Below are positions 18,466 to 24,944 of a DNA stretch of 24,944 bases, piece by piece. Origin of the DNA: Pigoraptor chileana (taxonomy: Eukaryota; Opisthokonta; Filasterea); NCBI GenBank assembly GCA_943704495.1, contig CALSCR010003898.1:1-24944 (forward strand), in the 5' to 3' direction. The notes below the pieces were generated by a model, which did not search any database, was not told the DNA's origin, and saw only the letters and a program-made list of their open reading frames with translations. Position 1 is the stretch's first letter; the number at the start of each line of letters is the position of its first letter. The position numbers and the translations under genes were made by a program.

Positions 18466-20582
18466 TCAAGCAATATTTGCGACAAGAACAACACACAGGG
18501 CGGCCAGCGCCAGGGTGATGACGGCAGATGCGCCAGACACAGACACACCGCCCAATGTTGCGTGGGGGGGCTGCGGAAGTGGGCCAGTCACAATCATGCT
18601 CCGGAAGCCCTGCTTGGTGGCGATAATGAGGTCAGGCGCACACCTCGCGTGTCGCGTGTCTGCGGGACCGACTTCCAGGGTGATATCCGTGGCACCCAGC
18701 GCCCTGTCAGAGAACACGGCAGTGCAGCGGTGGCCAATGGTCAACACAATCCGACAATCGCAAAAGTGTACAGTTTTTACAGATAAGATGCGACATAGGA
18801 GCAAACTGAGAAGTGTGAGTCGCTGCCCGCGCAACAATGGATCGGACCAACAGAAGTAGAATTGAAGTCAATGTCGTAGGAGTCACGCCCACCAAACAAA
18901 AACTACTAAAAAGGAATTTTAAACTCGACTGCACCCACACAGCAGCCAGCATTAATGAAAGCAATATTATAACGACAATACACAACTGGAACGACAGAAA
19001 TTAAGTTGCAAAGCAGAGCTCAAGGGGTGACGGACTCACCTCAGATTGTCCACGGCAACACTTGATGCTTCAAACGGCACAAGTTCGTCGTCTGGGCAGT
19101 GGCGGAAGACGATGGGCAGCCACGCCGGCACTATTGGCTGCGTGTCCATGTCATTTTCAGCCAGGCGACGCCGGAGGGGATTAGATGGACTGGAAATGGC
19201 GCGTGCAAATTGTGGCGTGAAGAGATCGGAGACGCGCTCCGATAGCCTGCAGTGGCCACCGATGAAATCACCAAAAAAAGATACAAAGTGTAATGCAGCA
19301 AATGAGTGCATTAGCAGAACGATCTCTGAAATAAAGACCAGCGCTGGCGAAACGTTGCAAAGCACTGAGATGCAAAGTAACACATCCCCACCCCCCTTAC
19401 CCTCCCCCTCCCCATTGCGCAATTTTTGCACACAACGACCAGAAGCAGTGGACTATATGCAAAGAACCCACTTTGCATTCAGCCGAGCAAAGGTAGACCT
19501 GTTGCCCGACAAGCCATCGGCAATGTCGTCCATGTACTCGGCGACGAACACCTGATCAAGCGGCGGAACGTCGTTCGGGTACACAAAGCGATACGCTGCA
19601 ATGGTGAATACAAGATAGACAGGGCTGCTGTAGGTTGCATTTGGCGACGCAAAGAGGCTGAAAAAGACGTTCGATATGTCGTGGGGACCGGCCATTGGAC
19701 TTGCCGCGGTGACCTGCACCCCGAGCTCCATTCGCCGCCGCTGCACCTCGCGCAGAGTCGCCATTGCCGCATAACCGCCTTCTGAATAGCCGGTGAGGAA
19801 GAGCTGGCCATTGCGCACAATGCCGTTCGAAGCAAGGAGCGTGCGCGCTGCCATCATCAAGTCTGTACTCGCACTCCCAAGCGTAGATGCGTGCACATAA
19901 GGGTGGAGCATATCGCTGGCTTCAAATCCGAGATAGTCGGGCAGTACAATCACGTGACCGCTTGCCGCAAACACAGTAATGACGAGCTCCGACTCGGTAT
20001 CCGGGTGGTGCGGCGTCGAGCGGTAGAAGCGATTGTACTTTGTCCCGTGGTGGTAGACGACCATTGGCGTCGTGCTGTTCATGCCCAAGGGAATGCCCAC
20101 AATGCCCGACGCAATAGTCGGACACCCAAATGGATCGACTGTCTCGTATACAACCTCAATGCGCTGCGTGTCATAGGTGATCTCCAGTGCCGATATCGTC
20201 AGTAGGAGCACCAACGGTCCCAGTCGGTTACCAAACGCATGCGCAATCTGGCCAATGGCCTGGTCACGCGTAACCGACCGCTCTGTATCGACGGTGGCGG
20301 ATATAATTTTTCCGCGTTGCGGCGCCCGAGAACAAGCGCCAACATCCGCCATCGACGTCCCATCAGCTGCTGCGAGCAAGACAACGAACAAAATCACATT
20401 AATGCCCGCTTAGGCTAAGTTTAAATACATATATGCTCGTATGGGGAATGAATAATGCCCTTATCTTAACGACTACTCCATTATCCTGCGAAGAAACACA
20501 TGTATCTGTCTGAATTTGTGTGCTCACCCGAAAGCACAAGGAGAGCAAGCACCGCAACGAAAATCAACCGTGGTGGCACCAT
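18466..20582 (-). CDS. Secreted alpha/beta hydrolase, probably GPI-anchored
   Basis: Predicted extracellular serine hydrolase of the alpha/beta fold, close to secretory-lipase/esterase types. Exons: 20582-20528, 20369-19472, 19246-19040, 18703-18466; phases agree and give 465 aa. Exon 1 encodes a signal peptide core (LIFVAVLALLVLS). An oxyanion HHGT motif lies near residue 125. The nucleophile elbow is GYSEGG with Ser214. A likely acid is Asp371 (HCPDDELVP) and the likely His is 405 (RHARC). NST, NAT and NRS sequons suit secretion. The C-terminus is a small-residue stretch (SVSGAS) and a 19-residue hydrophobic tail running to the stop, as in GPI-attachment signals; an alternative is a single membrane anchor. 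The acceptor of exon 2 is a CAGCAG tandem that could vary one Ala. Substrate is unknown. Confidence 0.88.
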
Positions 20583-21507
20583 TTCCGTCAATGAGTGCAA
20601 AAGCGCACTCAAATCAAACAAAACTTATTGTGTATACACAACTTCCAGCTCCATCTAGGACACAGGCGCGCGTATTTCCCCTTTCTTGGCCGTTCGTTCA
20701 TTTAATAATCTTGTGTTATCTTGTGTTATTAATCTGCGTCGACACACCGGCACGAGTAGCACGAGAGGGGCAGTGGTGGTCACACCCCATCGGTATATTG
20801 ATTTTGTCACTCGCCAGAAATGAGCTTCATGAAACGTTCGCTACAGAACATTGCGATACAACCGGAATACTGATTTCCTCCCAATGACCGTCTTTAAAAT
20901 GTACTTAATAAAGGACTTCGACTAACTAGTGAACGGAAGCCAGTAGTTACACATACCATCCCCATCACCTGAAACGAAAAAAGAAGTTTCTTCGTTTAGA
21001 CAAAAAAAGCTAAGCCATAGCCTTGGGTAGAATACGACTCGACTATACATTGAGGATTTAAAAAACGGGACTGACTGAAAATAATTCGGCAACGCAGTGT
21101 CGCCGAACAGCATCTCATTTTTGCTGGGCAAGTGTGTCGAATTCGAGCTCTCACTGAGACTGCCGTATCCAAAGCGGAAGCATCCTGCATCTGCTGGTCT
21201 GGCGTCCTCACAGACGATCTTCTGACAGGAAACTGCAAAATTACGCGAGACACGCACGTGTCATTTGCAAAATCCTCGCAATGTGTCTGCGATTGCCTTT
21301 GAGCACAGTCGACATTGATTATGAAGGACACCGCGTGTACCATTTGCTGCGCAAGTACGCACATGGGCACGGGAGAATGCCCAAAGCTAGTATGACACCA
21401 GCGGGATGCTCATGTGAGTGGGCCCCCGGCTTCATGCACGGGTGCTGATGCCAGCATGTCGGCCACTGACAACTGAGACGAGACTGACGGCCACGAAGAA
21501 TACTCCG

Positions 21508-21545
21508 GCTCTCTTTGAAGAAAGAATGGCTCTCTTTGAAGAAGC
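21508..21545. repeat. Short direct repeat GGCTCTCTTTGAAGAA
   Basis: Two near-contiguous exact copies, 19 bp apart, upstream of the pantothenate synthetase exon. Possibly slippage; no function assigned. Confidence 0.6.
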
Positions 21546-21882
21546 ATTTTTTATATTTGAATAAAGTGAAAAAGGTGCTGTCCATTGCCACATACAGGAC
21601 TCATAAAAGTAATAGTCAAGCAATTTACCTGATAACAAAATAGTTTCTGGCATTCTAATCGAACAACAAGCCAAGTCTGACGACTAGGCAACACTAGCAT
21701 ACTTAAAACTTTCCAGATGTACAATCGAACAAAAAACTGGCTGTTTAGCCACACCGAACAGGAACATCAGTGTGCGAGATGCTTCCTGGAAGCCGTGGCT
21801 GAAGCTGAGTGCAGACCCCGCCCCCACGAACAACACGCATTTGGAGAACAGAAGGCAAAAGAACAGTAAGAGCCGAACTCTA

Positions 21883-21933
21883 CACACACACACACACACA
21901 TACACACACACAACACACACATACGCACACACA

Positions 21934-21965
<32 letters not shown>

Positions 21966-21983
21966 GCACGCACGCACACACAC
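21883..21983. repeat. (CA)n microsatellite, about 100 bp
   Basis: CA repeats with AACA and CGCA interruptions, in the presumed intron ending at 22050 before the pantothenate synthetase exon. In the transcript the tract keeps the CA sense. Confidence 0.9.
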
Positions 21984-22050
21984 ATGTACACGGGAACAAA
22001 ATGACGCACACTGCATCGCACACATGCACTTGCACACCCACCTCCAACAG

Positions 22051-22799
22051 TCCGGACTGCCAAACGCGAGTGCGATGTTGTTGTGTCGAGCATATTCGTG
22101 AATCCGGCTCAATTTGCACCGCACGAGGATTTTGACAAATACCCTCGTCGTTTCGAGTCTGACGTCGCAATGCTAAAATCGGAGGGCGTAGAGGCTGTAT
22201 TTGCGCCAACTGTGCCAGAAATGTACACTCCCGGCACGAGTTCGAATCCGTTCGACAACAACGGAACATTTGTCGAGGTAAAGGGCATATCGCAAGTGCT
22301 CGAGGGCAAGTATCGGCCGCAGTTTTTCATCGGCGTGGCGACGGTTGTCAATAAGCTCCTTAACGTTGTCCAGCCGACGCACATGTATCTCGGACAGAAG
22401 GATGCGCAACAGTGCGTAGTGTTGCAGAACATGGTTCGTGATCTCCTTCTCCCAACCATTGTGCGCGTGTGCCCCACCCGCCGTGAGAAGGACGGTCTTG
22501 CCATGAGCAGCCGCAACGTCTACCTATCCGAAGAACACCGGCGGATTGCGCCTGTGTTCTCGCGCGGCCTCTTTGCCGCCCAGGAAGCCTACACAGTGCA
22601 GAAAGTGAAGGACAGGAAGACGCTCATCGATATTGTGGAAAAGTCGATCCGATCGAACCCAGAGCCGCAGATCCAATACATTAGCTTGGCGCATCCCATG
22701 ACCCTGAAGGAACTCGATGTCGTTGGCCCCGAGGGCGCGATTCTGTCGGGCGCGCTCTTCCTCGGAAAGACACGCTTGATCGATAATGTTCAGCTGTGA
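22051..22799 (+). CDS. panC: Pantothenate synthetase (pantoate-beta-alanine ligase), C-terminal exon
   Basis: Enzyme of vitamin B5 and CoA synthesis, joining pantoate and beta-alanine with ATP through a pantoyl-adenylate. The exon starts after CTCCAACAG; its first two bases complete a split codon (VRTAKRECDVVV follows). Family motifs: SIFVNPAQF, DKYPR, LEGKYRPQFF, GVATVVNKL, GQKDAQQ and GLAMSSRN. The 248 residues end in LIDNVQL, close to fungal Pan6. About 40-45 N-terminal residues are missing, including the VPTMG...HxGH nucleotide-binding stretch. I found no exon for it between this point and the hydrolase gene at 20583. It may lie in a very diverged exon, be missing by misassembly, or be truly lost, in which case the copy would be inactive. 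The intact, conserved reading frame argues against an old pseudogene. Confidence 0.85.
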
Positions 22800-23489
22800 G
22801 CAGATACGGAAAGCTGACGTTTGTGCTGTTGTAATTCTTTGTGCCCCTTATTGGCTGCTCATCTGTGCGCACTTTTTTTGTACCTGCTGATTCCCATAGT
22901 ACGGCGGCCCGCCTTTGGTGGTTTGGTTGCCGTTGCGTTGTTGTTATCTTCGTTATCGGTGCTCAGACTTTGCAAAGTTATGGTATCTTCATCATGCCGG
23001 CAGTTCATGTTCATGACTTGTATCGCTTTTTTTTCGTTCGACTCGTTTTGACTTCAATTAATTACGCCTATGACGAATTGGATCTCAGTTCCTTTATTTT
23101 CTTATAGTACCTTCCGCCCTTGTTTAAGTCGACAGTGGTCCCCAGCGACGCAGAGCTAGAGCCTATTCCCACCAGGCATCGGCCACTCACTGCAGCATTC
23201 CGCTAAAAAATAACGAATATTTTCTTGCTGCAACGCCGGCTCAGTGCTAACCAGCATTTAAAATTACTGAACAATAGCACCTAATGCCAGTTGTCAGTTT
23301 GATCAAGTATGGTTTGATTCGCATGAGCTGGTGTGGGTAACCACCGCCAATATGACCACTCTCGCCCGCCGTACGACTGGTTTCTTTCATAACACTGAAA
23401 ATGTGAAAACGACTAATTAAATTATATATACAATCTTCCGCTCCTATCATATGGAAGCAGGATCCTCATAAGGGATCATGTTACCAAAT
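22800..23489. other. Spacer between pantothenate synthetase and tRNA-Ser
   Basis: About 690 nt of T-rich, lower-GC sequence with no recognisable gene on either strand. It should include the 3' UTR of the pantothenate synthetase and the 5' flank of the tRNA. Confidence 0.6.
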
Positions 23490-23570
23490 GTCGGTCTGCC
23501 GGAGTGGTTAACGGGTATGACTCGAAATCATATGGGATTTCCCGCACAGGTTCGAATCCTGTGGCCGACG
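23490..23570 (+). tRNA. tRNA-Ser (anticodon CGA)
   Basis: A full class II cloverleaf. Acceptor GTCGGTC (23490-23496) pairs with GGCCGAC (23563-23569) with one G-U, then discriminator G. D stem is CCG/CGG. Anticodon stem TATGA/TCATA encloses loop CTCGAAA with anticodon CGA at 23523-23525, reading UCG. The long variable arm GGG-ATTT-CCC is typical of tRNA-Ser. T stem ACAGG/CCTGT encloses TTCGAAT, giving a B box GGTTCGAATCC. No intron after the anticodon. It is followed by a T5 run. Confidence 0.97.
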
Positions 23571-23575
23571 TTTAA

Positions 23576-23580
23576 TTTTT
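23576..23580 (+). terminator. RNA polymerase III T-run
   Basis: Five T residues begin six bases after the tRNA-Ser 3' end, with a further T4 right after one G. This is the usual pol III stop signal. Confidence 0.75.
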
Positions 23581-23646
23581 GTTTTCTGCCCTAACTATTT
23601 TTGGTCCGTGTTCCGTCTAACGTTTTTCATTGGTCAATTGAAATAC

Positions 23647-23654
23647 GTCACGTG
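23647..23654 (+). promoter_or_regulatory. GTCACGTG E-box-like motif
   Basis: Lies about 165 nt upstream of the preferred purple acid phosphatase start codon. E-box-like CACGTG sites control phosphate-responsive phosphatase genes in yeast (Pho4), which makes this copy suggestive, but the link is inference. Confidence 0.3.
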
Positions 23655-23812
23655 GGTTCCACCCGCGACTGTGGCTAAATGCACTCAGTTAGCCCAGGCT
23701 GTGCGGTCGCTGGACCCAATTCTTTTAAGTTTTAAAATGCGATTAAATCTTCTTTTTTTTTGGTTTCCTTTTTGTAGTGTTGATGAGCATAGATTGGCGG
23801 CGACGGTCTGTG

Positions 23813-24864
23813 ATGTTCAAAATGTTGGGCAAGTTTGCGTTGGGTGCCATTTTGGCCATGGTTGCGCTGAGCGTGTCTGCGGCAGGAGATCTTGTCGCAC
23901 AACCTCCTGAGCAGGTTAGTGAGTCTTTTGTGCAGTTTGGCGTTAAAAGTGGCTGCAACCGTTGCATAGCTTTCCGCTGGGCTTATATTCTTATTGCTGT
24001 GGAAGCGAATTGGTGAACTTCTAACATGTGTTGCGACACCTCTTGCAACGCAATCGAAAAGGTGCACCTTGCTCTTGGCGGCGCTGGTGAGATGGTTGTC
24101 TCGTGGGTGACGCAGGACACCACCGTCGACTCGGTGGTTCAGTATGGAACCAATGAAGAGAATCTGGATGCGTCTGTCGCTGGCCACCACTACGAGGTTA
24201 GTCTGCCGGAAGTTAATTGCATTGCTGGATATTGACCGCAACAGAGTATGTAATGCATTTTTTTTCTGTTGGTTCTTATTTTTTCTCTTACATATTCTTT
24301 GTTGAGTCCCATGGGTGAAGCGCTGACACTGACTTGAAATCTACGTTTCTCTTACACGAAAGTTTGCCGATGGTGGTCTTCTCAAGCGCAAGATTACCAT
24401 CCACAACGCTAAGATGACGGGCTTGTCTTCCAATCAGCGTTACTACTATCGCGTTGGCAGCACTGACCAGGTGGGTCTCTAAAAGCATCGAATCTCATCA
24501 TTCTAAACAACACTCCGCAGCCCCTTTCGTTATTATGTAGCCACTTACTTGAAGCACAAAAACAAAAAGGATCAGTTTTCCATGATGTTTCACAAAGTCA
24601 AGGCCGTGTCCGCTACCCTGTGAGAAACAATGAACTATATCTCATTTGTTACTGTGCAAACGTTGCGCAAAACACCGGATGCGAATGGCTTGCAGGGGTG
24701 GAGCGAGGTCTTTTCCTTCCGAACCTTCCCCGATGGGAAGCCTCAGCTAGACATTGCCGTATTTGGCGACTTTGGTGTTGTGAATTCGCGCTCGTTGGTT
24801 TCCCTCCAGGACGAGGCCTATCGCGGCACGATTGACATGGTCATCCACGCCGGAGATTTTGCTT
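23813..24864 (+). CDS. Purple acid phosphatase, 5' part (continues past the window)
   Basis: Predicted secreted binuclear metallophosphatase that releases phosphate from esters. Exons seen: 23813-23914, 24062-24196, 24363-24470, 24696-24864; the first three are phase 0 and the last ends in phase 1. The signal peptide is MLGKFALGAILAMVALSVSA; Met at 23783 in frame is an alternative start. The N-terminal fibronectin-like domain shows PEQVHLALGG, VSWVTQD, VQYGT, ITIHNAKMTGL and YYYRVGS, each junction restoring the family sequence. The metallophosphatase domain begins GDFG with metal ligand Asp140 and reaches GDFA(Y) with Asp169; the split codon T|.. would supply the metal-binding Tyr172. About 172 of the usual 400-600 residues are inside the window; the remaining ligands lie beyond the CA repeat at the right edge. 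An intron acceptor-like TTTTTGTAG at 23768-23776 hints at a 5' UTR intron. Confidence 0.9.
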
Positions 24865-24871
24865 GTGAGTA

Positions 24872-24944
<73 letters not shown>
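24872..24944. repeat. (CA)n microsatellite at the window edge
   Basis: An uninterrupted CA run of at least 70 bp that starts about 8 nt after the 5' splice site at 24865 in the purple acid phosphatase gene and runs off the window. Confidence 0.95.

Larger units (their letters stand above)
20583..22050. other. 1.47-kb stretch upstream of pantothenate synthetase
   Basis: This region lies between the divergent hydrolase and pantothenate synthetase exons and should contain the latter's first exon, but no matching sequence was found. It holds a CA microsatellite (21883-21983), a hairpin-like AAACGAA/TTCGTTT pair (20972-20997), and an open minus-strand frame at 20922-21257 with a good acceptor-like TTTTGCAG, which I could not assign. 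A short repeat, GGCTCTCTTTGAAGAA, occurs at 21508 and 21527. Confidence 0.4.

Noticed and set aside
20582-20640. FPSMSAKAHS peptide resembling the VPTMGALHEGH opening of pantothenate synthetase
   Set aside because: It lacks the HxGH motif, overlaps the hydrolase 5' end on the other strand, and has no in-phase donor leading to 22051.
21316-21400. DYEGHRVYHLL peptide as a candidate HxGH exon of pantothenate synthetase
   Set aside because: No VPTMG before it and the following sequence does not join VRTAK in a sensible way; chance resemblance.
21772-21866. Open frame ending at a GTAAGAG donor in the phase needed by the pantothenate synthetase exon
   Set aside because: Phase and donor fit, but the peptide (PAPTNNTHLENRRQKN) has nothing of the family's N-terminus.
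21000-22050. Transposon insertion as the cause of the missing pantothenate synthetase exon
   Set aside because: No terminal inverted repeats, target duplications, LTRs or transposase/reverse transcriptase motifs were seen.

Overview
The window is nuclear DNA from an intron-bearing unicellular eukaryote. Evidence: genes on both strands split by GT-AG introns of about 100 to 420 nt, secretory signal peptides, a pol III tRNA-Ser, many CA/TG dinucleotide repeats, GC-rich exons and lower-GC spacers. A fungal-type pantothenate synthetase and a stand-alone formiminotransferase fit a free-living protist. The lineage cannot be fixed by eye. Exon junctions below were placed by hand; in every complete multi-exon gene the phases agree and the coding length is a multiple of three.

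Layout. 1-420: possible last exon of a gene entering from the left, with an AATAAA signal. 1579-6609 (+): single-exon TRF4/TENT4-type non-canonical poly(A) polymerase of 1,676 aa, mostly disordered. 7030-13054 (-; perhaps from 13198): anoctamin/TMEM16 fused in frame to an SMP lipid-transfer domain and three C2 domains. 13654-15376 (-): Tat-SF1/Cus2-like splicing factor. 16070-18143 (+): formiminotransferase. 18466-20582 (-): secreted, probably GPI-anchored alpha/beta hydrolase. 22051-22799 (+): pantothenate synthetase lacking a recognisable N-terminal exon. 23490-23570 (+): tRNA-Ser(CGA). 23813 to the window edge (+): 5' part of a purple acid phosphatase. No transposon, virus-like element or CRISPR array was seen.

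The main result is the fusion. One uninterrupted 2.64-kb exon runs from the last anoctamin membrane helices through an extended-synaptotagmin/tricalbin-like hairpin, SMP domain and C2 domains. A calcium-gated phospholipid scramblase and a tubular lipid-transfer module are thus predicted in one polypeptide. Acidic calcium ligands are kept in the anoctamin part and in the first C2 domain. In yeast the anoctamin Ist2 and the tricalbins are separate tethers at ER-plasma membrane contacts, so the architecture suggests a self-contained contact-site lipid mover.

The other genes are unrelated housekeeping functions (RNA tailing, splicing, folate-linked one-carbon metabolism, CoA precursor synthesis, secreted hydrolysis). 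Neighbours share no obvious pathway. They are arranged as convergent pairs (polymerase/fusion; formiminotransferase/hydrolase), divergent pairs (splicing factor/formiminotransferase; hydrolase/pantothenate synthetase) and one tandem pair on the minus strand.
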